Shown: positions 49,963 to 59,283, counted from the first letter of the stretch. The stretch is DNA of 64,000 bases from VFJZ01 sp046598415 (GCA_046598415.1 JBKJIG010000139.1:1-64000); one strand, 5' to 3'. The notes: generated by a model from the sequence alone, not told the origin. Program-made: numbers and translations.

Positions 49963-50751
49963 CTATGCGACGCGTCCGTAGAACCCCTGCCGCTCGTCAT
50001 CCGAAAACAGCACGCTGGGGCGTTCGTAGTAGGAAAGAACGGCGATCATCCGGTGCCTGTCGCCCACGGCAGGCGTCACCCGGTGCGCCGTGTTCTTGCC
50101 GCGGAACACGTTCAGGGTGCCGGTTTGCAGGGTCAGGCTGCGCTGCTCCGGATCCTGCCCGCGCAACAGCCGCGCCACGCCGTCGTAATTCGGTTCGTCG
50201 GCGGTGCGCAGGTCGCTGCGGTATTCGAATGCACCGCCGGCCTCGGGCGCCTGCAAGAGCAGGGTGGTGGTGAATTCGGAGCGGTCGAAATGCCAGTTCA
50301 ACCCCTGGCCCGCCGCGTAATCCATGATGTTCATCCGGGCGAGCGGGTCGGCCATCACGTGCAGGGCCGGTTTATCCATGGTTTCGGCCAGAAAGGCGAT
50401 CAAGGGTGCCCAGGTGTAGATCCGGTTGACCGCGTCGGCGACGTCGATCTGGTTCGCGCATAGGGTGCGGTTGATCGTCTCGACCTCGGCCAGCGCAGGG
50501 TGATCGTCGGGCAGCGGCAAGTCCTTCCGAAAGTAGATGTTGTGCTTGTGGACGTGGGTAAAGGCCTCTGTGTCGAATTTTGGCGTCAGAGCTTTGACCG
50601 TTGCCGTGGCAGCATCGGGGCGCAGGAAACCGTCGAGGTTGAACATGCCGTGGGTCGCAAGGTCGGCCCTGGCGCGGGCGACAAGAGCGGCGTGTTCCGG
50701 GGTGCCGGGGCGGTCGATGGGGAAGCGGTCGAGGTCGATGAGGTCGCGCAT
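49963..50751 (-). CDS. 2-oxoglutarate/Fe(II)-dependent oxygenase, probably horizontally acquired
   Basis: 262 residues. Fe(II) ligands are HxD (WHFDRSEF, about residue 155) and a distal His in HRVTPAVGDRHRM, with Arg nearby for 2-oxoglutarate. HxD rather than HxG argues for a hydroxylase, not a halogenase. G+C content is visibly lower than its neighbours (about 48% near 50521-50580, against roughly 70% around), suggesting transfer from another phylum. Substrate unknown. Confidence 0.75.
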   Translation of the reverse strand: MRDLIDLDRFPIDRPGTPEHAALVARARADLATHGMFNLDGFLRPDAATATVKALTPKFDTEAFTHVHKHNIYFRKDLPLPDDHPALAEVETINRTLCANQIDVADAVNRIYTWAPLIAFLAETMDKPALHVMADPLARMNIMDYAAGQGLNWHFDRSEFTTTLLLQAPEAGGAFEYRSDLRTADEPNYDGVARLLRGQDPEQRSLTLQTGTLNVFRGKNTAHRVTPAVGDRHRMIAVLSYYERPSVLFSDDERQGFYGRVA

Positions 50752-51012
50752 GATCGGTCCTTTCGTCTCGCATGGTCTGCGAATGAATGCCTCAACGAGA
50801 AGATCTCCGACAGCCTGGCAGATGCCGAGCGTGCTGAACGAGCACGTGCCCGCGCCCCCCGGTCTCCTCGGCGATTCCCAATCCGCATCGCCGCCGGTAC
50901 GGTCGAGCCCTACCTGCCCGGCGAGGCGACAGAGCGCGCGGGGCGGCTGCGCGAGCTGCTCGACGGCGCTCGATAACGCCCCTCGTTGCGGTCGGGACGT
51001 CCGGTCGGAACG
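50752..51012. other. 261-bp region between the oxygenase and the sugar cluster, with a possible gene remnant
   Basis: A plus-strand frame ending at 50976 reads ...RIAAGTVEPYLPGEATERAG and then RLRELLDGAR, which looks like the end of a lost gene. No start with a ribosome site is seen. No other feature. Confidence 0.3.
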
Positions 51013-51702
51013 TCAAGAAAGGAACGACGGTGTGGCCGATGCCACGGCGCAGCGGCGCACGTCCGCCCACACCGCGGCCGTGCGCGGCGCGCCGTCGAGG
51101 ATTCCCCGCCCGCTCGCCTCGCGGAGGTCGGCCTCGACGTCGATGTCCAGCGTCGGTGCCAGCAGCCGGAGGCCGCGCCGGGCGGCGCGGACGCGCACGG
51201 CGGTGGCGGCGAGGACGTCCGTCGTGCCCATCTCGATGTCGAAGATGCGGGCCGTGCGGGCGACGCCGACAGCCCAGTAGCCGCCGTCCTCGCACGGTGC
51301 CAACACCACCTCGTCCCGGTACCGCGGCACGCACTCCAGCACCAGCGCACCGATCGCGAACGGCGAGTCGGTGGCCGCCACCACGCAGGCCAACGCGCCG
51401 GCCGCCAGCTCCGAGCGAACGATCTGCGCCAGGCGGTCGCCGAGCGATCCGGTGGCTTGCGGGCAAAAGGCGAACCGCTCCGGCACACCGAGACCGGCGA
51501 GCCGGCCGGCTGCGTCGGGCGGGTCGTGGTAGAGCACGAGGCGCGCGTCGGCCGGCGCGACGACGGCAAGCGCCGCGGCCGAGTCGAGCAGCATCGCCTT
51601 CGCGATGTCCTGCGCGGCCGCATGGCCGATGGTCGCCGCGAGGCGCGTCTTGGCGGAGCCGGCGGCCGGCTCCTTCACGATCAGGGCGAACGAGACGCTC
51701 AT
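51013..51702 (-). CDS. DUF2064/TIGR04282-type nucleotide-sugar-transferase-like protein
   Basis: 229 residues. The nucleotide-binding start is SVSFALIVKEPAAGSAKTRL (residues 2-21) and acidic metal motifs include ATDSPFA and CEDGGYWAVGV. A GT-A fold protein of the family often found beside a GT2 glycosyltransferase. Its 5' end overlaps the GT2 gene (ATGA), so they are co-translated. Confidence 0.8.
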   Translation of the reverse strand: MSVSFALIVKEPAAGSAKTRLAATIGHAAAQDIAKAMLLDSAAALAVVAPADARLVLYHDPPDAAGRLAGLGVPERFAFCPQATGSLGDRLAQIVRSELAAGALACVVAATDSPFAIGALVLECVPRYRDEVVLAPCEDGGYWAVGVARTARIFDIEMGTTDVLAATAVRVRAARRGLRLLAPTLDIDVEADLREASGRGILDGAPRTAAVWADVRRCAVASATPSFLS

Positions 51703-52370
51703 CGCACGGCCTCACGCAGCAGCAGACCGCTCCAGCAGCGGGCGACGCGCAGCGAGCCCTTGATCGAGCCCGACACCTTCGAGTGCCCGCCGAGCCGCGG
51801 CAGGTAGGCGACCGGCATCTCCCCCACGCGCAGCCCGGCCTGGCCACAACGGATGATCATCTCGAGCGGCCAGCCGAACCCGCGGTCCAGCACTCCGAGG
51901 TCGAGCAGCGCATCGCGGCGGATGGCCCGGAGCGGACCGATGTCGGTGGTGCGCGGCGCGCCGGCGATCGGCAGCGAGAACCCGACGAGGCGGTTGACCA
52001 GCCAGTGATGGCGGCGCATCGCGGCGCCCGGCCGAAGCGTGCGCGAGCCGAGGCTCAGGTCGAGCATCCCGGCCGCCACCGGCGCCACCACCCGGGGGAC
52101 GTCGGCGGGAGCGAACGAACCGTCGGCGTCGAGGAAGCAGAGCACGTCGCCACCGGCAGCGTTGGTGCCGGCCCAGCAGGCTGCGCCGAACCCGCGCCGC
52201 GCTTCGACGATCACCCGAGCGCCGGCCGCGGCAGCCAGCGCCGCCGTGCCGTCCAGCGAGCCGTTGTCGACGACGATCACCTCGTCGGCGTGCGCCAGCA
52301 GGCCGACGACGACGCGCTCGATCACCTCGGCCTCGTCCAGCGCCGGCAGGATCAGGCTGGTGGTTGTCAT
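51699..52370 (-). CDS. GT2-family glycosyltransferase
   Basis: 223 residues. GT-A motifs: SLILPALDEAEVIERVVVGL at the N-terminus, EVIVVDNGSLDGTAALAA (first Asp), FLDADGSFAP (DxD-like DAD). No membrane helix at the end except a short hydrophobic tail. Transfers a sugar to a lipid carrier or cell-wall acceptor. The small upstream frame overlaps its start by 4 bp. Confidence 0.85.
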   Translation of the reverse strand: MTTTSLILPALDEAEVIERVVVGLLAHADEVIVVDNGSLDGTAALAAAAGARVIVEARRGFGAACWAGTNAAGGDVLCFLDADGSFAPADVPRVVAPVAAGMLDLSLGSRTLRPGAAMRRHHWLVNRLVGFSLPIAGAPRTTDIGPLRAIRRDALLDLGVLDRGFGWPLEMIIRCGQAGLRVGEMPVAYLPRLGGHSKVSGSIKGSLRVARCWSGLLLREAVR

Positions 52371-52519
52371 CCGACCCTCGCCACGCGGCGCGGAGCGGTC
52401 AGCGCGAGCGCCCCCTCCAGGTCGAACTGAAGGTCGTCGACGTCCTCGGTGTCGAGAGACAGCCGCACCGTGCGAGCGGGAAGGGGAGGCACGTGTCCAG
52501 AGCCTACGCCTGCTGCCAT
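52367..52519 (-). CDS. Possible small protein upstream of the GT2 gene
   Basis: 50-residue frame ending in ATGA overlap with the GT2 gene. Contains RTVRLSLDTEDVDDLQFDLE, a plausible short beta/helix unit. Weak ribosome site; may be a leader peptide or not a gene. Confidence 0.3.
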   Translation of the reverse strand: MAAGVGSGHVPPLPARTVRLSLDTEDVDDLQFDLEGALALTAPRRVARVG

Positions 52520-52589
52520 CCCGCCGCTGCCGAACGACGATCCGCGGGCCGTCGCAGTGGTGCTCGCGCCGATCGGCATCGTCGCCCTG

Positions 52590-53669
52590 TCAGTCGCTAT
52601 CGCCGGGCACCGGCGGCGACGGCGCCCGTAGCGGCGCGTGTGCGAATTCCCGCATCCCGTCGGCAAACGGCACCTGGGCGGCGAACCCGAGCTCGTCGCG
52701 CGCCCGCGCCGTCGAGGCGAACACGTGCCGAACGTCGCCCAAGCGATAGCCGCCCGTGATCTGCGGGGCGAGCGCCGGGTGGAGCGCCGCGGCCAGCGCC
52801 GTCGCCATCTCGCCGATGGTGTGCGGCTCGCCGCTCGCGACGTTGAACGCACCCGTGGGGGCGTCCGCGGCGAGGGCATTCAGGTTCGCGCCGGCCACGT
52901 CGGCGACGTGCACGAAGTCGCGACGCTGGCCGCCGTCCTCGAACACCTGCGGGCTCCGGCCGCCCTCCAGCGCGCTGCGGAACAGGTTGGCGACGCCGGC
53001 ATAGGGCGTGTCCCGCGGCATGCCGGGCCCGTACACGTTGTGGTAGCGCAGGCGCACCACGGGAGCGTCGAGCTCCCGTCCGTAGACCGTGACCAGGTGC
53101 TCCTGGTGGAGCTTGGTCGCCGCGTACACGTTCCGCGGGTCGCACGGCGCGTCCTCCGGCACCATCTCTGGCTCGAGCGCCGTACCGCAGCCCGGACAGC
53201 CCGGCTCGAAGCGGCCGGCGTCGAGATCGGCGCGCGAGCGCGGCGGCGGCGCCACCAAGCCGTGCCGCGCGCACCGGTAGCGCCCCTCGCCGTAGACGAC
53301 CATCGAGCTCGCCAGGACCAGGCGCCCCCGGAAGCCGTCGGCCGCCAGCGCCCGCAACAGCACCGCCGTGCCGAGGTCGTTGTGCGAGACGTACCGCTCG
53401 ATGTCGGTGAAGTCGACGCCCAGTCCGACCATCCCAGCCTGGTGCGACACCGCAAAGACGCCGCGGACGGCGCGCGCAACGGTGTCGGGATCGCGGACGT
53501 CGCCGGCGAGCACCTCGACCCCGTCCGGCACGACCCCGGGCACCGGGGCCGGGTCGTGGTCCAGCACGCGCACCGGCCGGCCGGACGCCAGCAGCGCGCC
53601 GACGACGTGCGAGCCGATGAAGCCGAGGCCGCCGGTGACGAGGACGGGCGCGTGGTCGGCGGAGGCCAT
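52590..53669 (-). CDS. NAD-dependent nucleotide-sugar epimerase with zinc-ribbon insertion
   Basis: 359 residues. Extended short-chain dehydrogenase: GGLGFIGSHVVGAL (NAD loop, residues 11-24), catalytic YAATK (Tyr/Lys). A cysteine-rich insert (CARHG ... CPGCGTALEPEMVP, around residues 130-170) matches that of dTDP-L-rhamnose 4-epimerase-type enzymes and is probably a zinc site. Start ATG 53669 (MASADHAP) preferred over the longer frame to 53687. Groups with the two glycosyltransferase-type genes downstream. Confidence 0.85.
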   Translation of the reverse strand: MASADHAPVLVTGGLGFIGSHVVGALLASGRPVRVLDHDPAPVPGVVPDGVEVLAGDVRDPDTVARAVRGVFAVSHQAGMVGLGVDFTDIERYVSHNDLGTAVLLRALAADGFRGRLVLASSMVVYGEGRYRCARHGLVAPPPRSRADLDAGRFEPGCPGCGTALEPEMVPEDAPCDPRNVYAATKLHQEHLVTVYGRELDAPVVRLRYHNVYGPGMPRDTPYAGVANLFRSALEGGRSPQVFEDGGQRRDFVHVADVAGANLNALAADAPTGAFNVASGEPHTIGEMATALAAALHPALAPQITGGYRLGDVRHVFASTARARDELGFAAQVPFADGMREFAHAPLRAPSPPVPGDSD

Positions 53670-53770
53670 CCACCGAGCGTAGGCCACGACCGGACCGCGA
53701 CCGCGAACGGAACGGTGAACGACGACCGCCGGATACCTGGCGTCCCCCGCTGCAGCCGGCGATCACACCG

Positions 53771-53776
53771 TACGAT
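53771..53776 (+). promoter_or_regulatory. Putative -10 element of the ABC exporter operon
   Basis: TACGAT lies 6 nt before the GTG at 53783, in the divergent gap with the epimerase gene. Confidence 0.4.
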
Positions 53777-53782
53777 GCCGGG

Positions 53783-53965
53783 GTGATCGATCCGCTCGCG
53801 GTCTCCGGCCGCGCGAAGGCCGCCGTCCGCTGGCGAGACCCCGGCCGTCGCGCCCGGAACATCGGTGCCGCGGCGGTCGCGGGCACCATCGTGCTGCGCC
53901 GTGCCGGTGGCGATCCTGGCACGAGCTTCCAGCTCGCGACACCGGTGCCACCGTGGCCCGCGTGA
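53783..53965 (+). CDS. Possible small membrane-associated protein upstream of the ABC transporter
   Basis: 60 residues, GTG start. A basic N-terminal half and a short hydrophobic stretch (NIGAAAVAGTIVLR). Overlaps the ABC gene start by 13 bp. No family recognised; could be a small coupled subunit or a leader frame. Confidence 0.4.
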   Translation: MIDPLAVSGRAKAAVRWRDPGRRARNIGAAAVAGTIVLRRAGGDPGTSFQLATPVPPWPA

Positions 53966-54627
53966 CGAGTCTGGTCGAAGCCCGCGGGCTGCGCCGCGTC
54001 TACGGACGCGGCCCGGCCGCGCGCGCGGTCCTCGATGGCGTCAGCTTCGACGTCGCAGCGGGCGAGCTGGTGGCGATCCTCGGTCCGTCGGGGTCGGGCA
54101 AGTCGACCCTGCTGAACCTGCTCGGCGGGCTCGACCGTCCGACGACCGGCGACGTCGTGATCGCCGGCCAGTCGCTCGGCGCGCTGCGCGAGTCGGCGCT
54201 GGCTCGGTTCCGGAGGACGAGCATCGGCTTCGTGTTCCAGTCGTTCCACCTGATCCCGGAGCTGTCGGCGTGGGAGAACGTGCTGCTGCCGGCGCGGCTC
54301 GCGGGCGACCGCGACGGCGGCCGGCGGCGGGCGCACGCCCTGGTCGAGAGCCTCGGTCTCCCCGACGTGATCCACCAGCTCCCGATCAACCTCTCGGGCG
54401 GCGAGTGCCAACGCGTCGCGATCGCCCGGGCACTCGTGATGGACCCGCCGCTCGTGCTTGCGGACGAGCCGACGGGCAACCTCGACGCCGCCTCGGGAAC
54501 CGGCGTGATCGACGAGCTGGGTCGCATCACGGCCGCCGGGCGGACGGTGATTCTGGTGACGCACGACGACCGCCTGGCGGCGGCGTCGGACCGCGTCGTC
54601 CCGCTCCGCGACGGGCGGCTCGAGTGA
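53953..54627 (+). CDS. ABC transporter ATP-binding protein (LolD/MacB type)
   Basis: 224 residues. Walker A GPSGSGKST (residues 45-53), Q-loop FQSFHLIPELSAWENVLLP, ABC signature LSGGECQRVAIARAL, Walker B LVLADEPTGNLD. Q-loop and signature match the FtsE/LolD/MacB group, which works with FtsX-type permeases on lipoproteins, peptides or cell-wall factors. GTGA overlap with the permease gene. Confidence 0.92.
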   Translation: MARVTSLVEARGLRRVYGRGPAARAVLDGVSFDVAAGELVAILGPSGSGKSTLLNLLGGLDRPTTGDVVIAGQSLGALRESALARFRRTSIGFVFQSFHLIPELSAWENVLLPARLAGDRDGGRRRAHALVESLGLPDVIHQLPINLSGGECQRVAIARALVMDPPLVLADEPTGNLDAASGTGVIDELGRITAAGRTVILVTHDDRLAAASDRVVPLRDGRLE

Positions 54628-56918
54628 GTGCCATCGTCCGCCGTGCGCTCGCCGCACTGCGGGCGCGCCCCGCGTCGACGGTAGCGACGATGCTCGGGCT
54701 CTTCTTCGCGGGCGCCATCCTCGGCAGCGCCGTGACGACGCGCGACGCGCTCGGCGGCGGTCTCGATCGCGCGCAGCGCGCCGCCGGAACGGCGGACATC
54801 GAGGCCCGGTTCGACCCGATCGGCCTCGCGACGCTGCAGTCGCGCCTCGATCCGATCGCGAACGTCGCCGACTGGTCGGCGCGCCTCACGGTGCGTCCCG
54901 TCGAGATCGCCACGCGGCGAGGCGATGGCAGGCGTCGCACGGGTACCGCAGAGGCGAACGGGATGCTGCTCGACCAGCGGGCGACCGGCGTGCTGATCGT
55001 CGCCGGGCACTGGCTGACCGGACGCGACGACGAGATCGTGATCGAGCGCGGCCTGTTCGCGAACTGGAACCTGCGCCTCGGTCAGGGCATCGTCGTCCGC
55101 GGCCGCCGCGGGCCGCTGTTCCTCCGCGTCGTGGGCGTCTCGGTCGAGCCCGACACGCTCGCCTTCCCGCTGGCGTCGCGACCGCGGATCTACCTGCCCT
55201 ACCAGACCGTCCGCAGGGCCCTGTCGACGGCGCCGGGCCGACGACCGGTGACGGCGGTGAACATCGACGTCACCGATCCGTCGCGACTGCCCACCACGCT
55301 GGCGCAGCTGCGCGCGGCCAGCTTCGGCCTGCAGCGCGTCACGATCCAGACGAGGACGGGCATCCGGCTGGCGGTCGATCAGGCTGCGGGCCTGATCTCG
55401 TCGGTGATCGCCGCCTTCGCGCTCGTTGCGCTCGGCGCGGCGCTCGTGATGATCGCCGCTGCCGCCCACGCCCGCGTGACGCGCGACCTTGCGACGATCG
55501 GCGCGCTCCGGGCGATCGGGTTCCCGGCGACTGCGATCGCCGCCACGTACGCGCTCGAGGTCGGGATCGTGGCGGTCGTCGCGGCCGGCGCCGGCATCGT
55601 CGCCGGCTCGCTGGCCGTGGCGGGATCGGCCGCCGGGCTGCTCGAGAGCTTCAACTCGCTGCCGCCGCCACATCCCCTCGGTCTCGGCCACCTCGTCGTC
55701 GCCGTCCTGGCGATCGCCGGCGCGGCGATCGCGGCCGGCGTGCCCGCCATGCTCGCGGCGCGGCGGCCGGTCGCCGAGCTGCTGCGCGGCGCCGCCGTCG
55801 TGCGCACCTCGCGAGGCGGTGTCATCGGGTCGCCGCTGCTGCTGGGTGCGCGGTTGGCGGTCGCGCGGCCGGTGCGTCTGGCCGCGTCGGTGCTCGCCGT
55901 CGCCGGCGGCATCGCCGTCGTGCTGGTGATGAGCTCGCTGGCGCGCACGCTCGCAGCCGCGCAGGACAACCCGCAGTCGCTGGGCGTCAGGTACTCGCTG
56001 CTCGTGCAGGCCACGCCGGGCGCGCTCGCGACGGTGCGGTCGACGCCGGGTATCGCGGCCGCGGCGACCCGCTACGACACGCTCGCGGTGGATGCCTTCG
56101 ACCTCGGTCAGCCGCTGCGCGTGGTCGCGTTCGGCGACGGCGCCGGCGGCGTCTTCGACGGCCGCCCTCTGCTGTCCGGCCGACGACGCGCGGCGCCGGG
56201 CGAGGCGGAGATCGGCGAGGGCCTGGCGAGCAGCCTCGGGCTCGCACCCGGCCAGACGCTGATCGCCGAGCCGGAGGGCGGCGGCGAGGTCACGCTCCGC
56301 GTCGTCGGCGTGGTGCGCGAGCCTCTCAACGACGGCCGCATCGCCTACACCGACGAGGCGACGCTGCTCGGCGCGCAGCCGGCGATCACACCGCAGATCG
56401 CGGTGCGGCCGGCTGCCGGCACCACTCCGGCCGAGGCGAAGAGCACGCTTGCGGCCGTGGGCATCGAGGCGGTGCCGACCAGCGGACTGCTGCCGTCGGG
56501 TTCGTCGTTCGTCGCCGCGGTCGTGGCGCTGTTACGGGCGGTTGCCGCGGTCAACGGCGCCGGCTCGATCGCGCTGGCGGTGCTCGCGCTGGTGGGTCTT
56601 GCCCGCGAGCGATCGGAAACCGTGGCCGTGATGCGCGTCGTCGGCGGCGGCCGGCTCACCGTCGTGACCCTGCTGGCCGGAGCGGCGCTCACACTCGTCG
56701 GCCTCGCGGTCGTGCTCGCGGCGGTGCTCGAGGTGCTCGTGCTCGCCCCGCTCGTCACCGGCCTGCTCGGCACGTATGGCGCCCTCGAGGTCTCGCTGAG
56801 ATGGGGCGACCTGCTGCTGGTGGCGGTCGGCGCGATGGTGGCGGCGATCGCGGCGAGCGCCGCCGTGGCCATCCGCTACTCGCGTGTCACGGTGCTCGCC
56901 GCGCTCCGCGCCGAGTAG
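54624..56918 (+). CDS. FtsX/MacB-type ABC permease
   Basis: 764 residues, GTG start. An N-terminal membrane helix (ATMLGLFFAGAILGSAV), a large extracytoplasmic domain (about 45-260), three helices at 260-370 (SVIAAFALVALGAALVMIAA ... VGIVAVVAAGAGIVAGSLAV), a second extracytoplasmic domain (about 470-620) and three C-terminal helices. Two tandem FtsX modules, as in the long permeases of unknown substrate in actinobacteria. Works with the upstream ATPase. Confidence 0.88.
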   Translation: MSAIVRRALAALRARPASTVATMLGLFFAGAILGSAVTTRDALGGGLDRAQRAAGTADIEARFDPIGLATLQSRLDPIANVADWSARLTVRPVEIATRRGDGRRRTGTAEANGMLLDQRATGVLIVAGHWLTGRDDEIVIERGLFANWNLRLGQGIVVRGRRGPLFLRVVGVSVEPDTLAFPLASRPRIYLPYQTVRRALSTAPGRRPVTAVNIDVTDPSRLPTTLAQLRAASFGLQRVTIQTRTGIRLAVDQAAGLISSVIAAFALVALGAALVMIAAAAHARVTRDLATIGALRAIGFPATAIAATYALEVGIVAVVAAGAGIVAGSLAVAGSAAGLLESFNSLPPPHPLGLGHLVVAVLAIAGAAIAAGVPAMLAARRPVAELLRGAAVVRTSRGGVIGSPLLLGARLAVARPVRLAASVLAVAGGIAVVLVMSSLARTLAAAQDNPQSLGVRYSLLVQATPGALATVRSTPGIAAAATRYDTLAVDAFDLGQPLRVVAFGDGAGGVFDGRPLLSGRRRAAPGEAEIGEGLASSLGLAPGQTLIAEPEGGGEVTLRVVGVVREPLNDGRIAYTDEATLLGAQPAITPQIAVRPAAGTTPAEAKSTLAAVGIEAVPTSGLLPSGSSFVAAVVALLRAVAAVNGAGSIALAVLALVGLARERSETVAVMRVVGGGRLTVVTLLAGAALTLVGLAVVLAAVLEVLVLAPLVTGLLGTYGALEVSLRWGDLLLVAVGAMVAAIAASAAVAIRYSRVTVLAALRAE

Positions 56919-56921
56919 GGC

Positions 56922-58424
56922 TCAGCCCGGCAGGTAGAGACGGACGTTGCGGTCCTCGCGCCGTCCCGCGGCGCCCTTCGGGCGGCCGCCCTGGAAGTCG
57001 AGCTGGGCAAGTGCACGGGAGATGCCGGCGAGACCGCGATAGCCGGACGCACCCGGGTCGCCGGCATGGTCGATCAGCCAGGTGTCGAGCGCGACGCGGC
57101 CATCGGCGAGCTGGACGAGCCGGAACGCGCGCACCTGCTGCGGATAGTCGACGAGGGATGGCGTGCGGATCAGCCAGTAGCCGCCGGCCGCCGTCCGGCG
57201 CGCCGCGATCAGGCTCCGGTGCGTGTCGCCGCTCAGCACCGCCACCACGCCGGGCGTGGCGTCGATGGCGGCCAGCGCCTCCTCGCCGCCGCTCGTGTCC
57301 TCGAGGCCCGTGGGCGACGCGACCAGGACGTGGCTGCCGCGCGTCGCCGCCAGCGCATCCCGGAGCCAGGCGAGCTCGGCCGGGGGTAGAACGCCGTCGG
57401 AGCCGCCGGACCGGTTCGCGGTATCGAGCGCGATCAGCTCGACGCCGGGCGCGACGGTGCGTCGGTATGCGAGCAGCCCGGCTCGGTGCATCGCGGCGTC
57501 GGCCGACACGCCCGACGCGGCCTCGAGGGCGGCGATCACCGCGGACGGCGTGAGCAGCTCGCGCGCCGGATCGGCGGCGACGGACTCGAACCGTCCCGCC
57601 GCACCGTCCTGCAGCAGCGAGGCGATGTCGCGCCGGTCGAGCCTGCCGCGGCGCGCCTCGGCGAACGCTTCCGGTGATGCCGCGACGAGCTTCTCGGAAC
57701 CCGTCGCCACCCGCTCGAGGGCGGCGTCCGCCGCGACGTTGCCCTGGACGAGGATGTCGTGATTGGAGACGAGCGGGAACCACGGAGCCGCGAGGCCGGG
57801 CGCCGCGAACGGTGCGACGGCGGCCGTGAGCAGCCCCGGATGGCGCGGCTGGTCGATCTCGGGCCGGTAGAGGAACGGGTTCGCGGCGGTCGCCGCCTGC
57901 ACGCCCTCGTAGCCGCGCGTGCCGGAGTCGGTCCGGATGGTGCCGCCCTTCAGGATTCCGAGCGCCCAGGAGAGCTCGTTGCGCTGCACGTTGTCGATCA
58001 GGTCACCGGTCTCGAGCACGAACGCGGGCCCCAGCGCGTTGATGCTCGTCTCGGCCGCCGCGAGCACCTGCCCGGTGAGCGCCTCCTGCGGCCGGAAGGC
58101 CGACGTGACGGCACCGCCGATCGGGTCGATCGCCTCGACCCGCAGCGGCGACTGCGAGTCGGTCACGTGCGCGTCGGACAGCTGCGCGAACACCACCAGC
58201 GAGCGGGCAACGGCGGCGGCCGGCGCGAGGTCGCGTCGCTGCACGAGCGGCTCGCCCGGCGCCGGGTCGAGCGCGCCGACATCGAGCGGGTCGGCGAGGG
58301 TGCAGCGGAGCGTCGAGCCGGGACAGCCGGCCGATCGGGAGTCGGCGCCGTCGTCTCCGCACGCGGCGACCAGCATCAGGATGGCGGCGCCGAGCGCGAT
58401 CCCCGTCAGCGAGCGCGCCGTCAT
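56922..58424 (-). CDS. Metallophosphoesterase lipoprotein
   Basis: 500 residues. Lipobox LVAAC-GDDG near residue 22 indicates an anchored lipoprotein. Metal-ligand motifs of calcineurin-like phosphoesterases are in order: QLSDAHV (DxH), ETGDLIDN (GD), SNHDI (GNHD-like, with Ser in place of Gly) and SGDTH (GHTH-like, with Asp). It probably hydrolyses phosphodiesters or phosphoryl compounds outside the cell. Convergent with the permease (3-bp gap). Confidence 0.85.
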   Translation of the reverse strand: MTARSLTGIALGAAILMLVAACGDDGADSRSAGCPGSTLRCTLADPLDVGALDPAPGEPLVQRRDLAPAAAVARSLVVFAQLSDAHVTDSQSPLRVEAIDPIGGAVTSAFRPQEALTGQVLAAAETSINALGPAFVLETGDLIDNVQRNELSWALGILKGGTIRTDSGTRGYEGVQAATAANPFLYRPEIDQPRHPGLLTAAVAPFAAPGLAAPWFPLVSNHDILVQGNVAADAALERVATGSEKLVAASPEAFAEARRGRLDRRDIASLLQDGAAGRFESVAADPARELLTPSAVIAALEAASGVSADAAMHRAGLLAYRRTVAPGVELIALDTANRSGGSDGVLPPAELAWLRDALAATRGSHVLVASPTGLEDTSGGEEALAAIDATPGVVAVLSGDTHRSLIAARRTAAGGYWLIRTPSLVDYPQQVRAFRLVQLADGRVALDTWLIDHAGDPGASGYRGLAGISRALAQLDFQGGRPKGAAGRREDRNVRLYLPG

Positions 58425-58580
58425 CGCCGCATCGAAGCACGTTTCGCGGCCCCGGGCGGAACGGGACGGGGAACGGCGGGCCGCCCCTGCGGCTCGGGAT
58501 CATGACGTCCGGCGCGAGTCTCGGTGCGAGCTGCCGGATCTCGATCGTCCATTTTCGCGAACCGTTCGCGACCCGGAGCG

Positions 58581-58586
58581 TACGAT
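58581..58586 (+). promoter_or_regulatory. Putative -10 element of the second two-component operon
   Basis: TACGAT lies 7 nt before the ATG at 58594. Confidence 0.4.
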
Positions 58587-58593
58587 GCGGTCA

Positions 58594-59283
58594 ATGGCCC
58601 AGCCACGCACCGTGCTGATCGTCGACGACGAGCGGACGATCGCCGATGTGGTCGCCCGCTATCTGGAACGCGACGGTTACCGGGCCGTGATCGCGCACGA
58701 CGGTGAGCAGGCGGTCGAGCTGGCGGAGCGCGAACGACCGGACATCGTCGTGCTGGACGTGATGTTGCCGAAGCTCGACGGCCTCCAGGTGATGGCACTG
58801 CTGCGCCGCAGGCGGCAGACGCCCGTGATCCTGCTGACGGCGCGGGGGGAGGAGTCGGAGCGCGTCAGCGGCCTCAAGCTCGGCGCAGACGACTACGTCG
58901 TCAAGCCGTTCTCGCCGGCCGAGCTGGTGGCGCGTGTCGGCGCGGTGCTGCGACGCCAGGCCGCAGCCGGCGGCGATGACGGCGAGCTGCTCTCGTTCGG
59001 CGACGTCACGATCGATCAGGCGGCGCGCACCTGCTCGGCCCGCGGAGCGCCCGCCGAGCTGACCGCGAAGGAGTTCGAGCTGCTGCTGCACCTCGCACGC
59101 AATCCCGGCCGCGCGTTCTCACGCGACGACCTGATGGACGCGGTGTGGCGCTACCCCTACTACTCGAACACGGCGACGGTGACGGTGCACGTGCGACGGC
59201 TGCGGCACAAGATCGAGGAGGACCCGCTCAATCCGCGGCATCTGGTGACGGTATGGGGCGTCGGCTACAAGCTCGAGGTGTAG
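58594..59283 (+). CDS. OmpR/PhoP-family response regulator
   Basis: 229 residues. The receiver has VLIVDDERT (acidic pair), phosphoacceptor Asp55 (DIVVLDVMLPKLDG) and conserved Lys (VVKPFSP). The winged-helix domain has TAKEFELLLHLARNPG and RLRHKIEEDPLNPRHLVTVWGVGYKLE. Start ATG 58594, overlapping the kinase start by about 31 bp at the other end. Operon with the histidine kinase. Confidence 0.92.
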   Translation: MAQPRTVLIVDDERTIADVVARYLERDGYRAVIAHDGEQAVELAERERPDIVVLDVMLPKLDGLQVMALLRRRRQTPVILLTARGEESERVSGLKLGADDYVVKPFSPAELVARVGAVLRRQAAAGGDDGELLSFGDVTIDQAARTCSARGAPAELTAKEFELLLHLARNPGRAFSRDDLMDAVWRYPYYSNTATVTVHVRRLRHKIEEDPLNPRHLVTVWGVGYKLEV

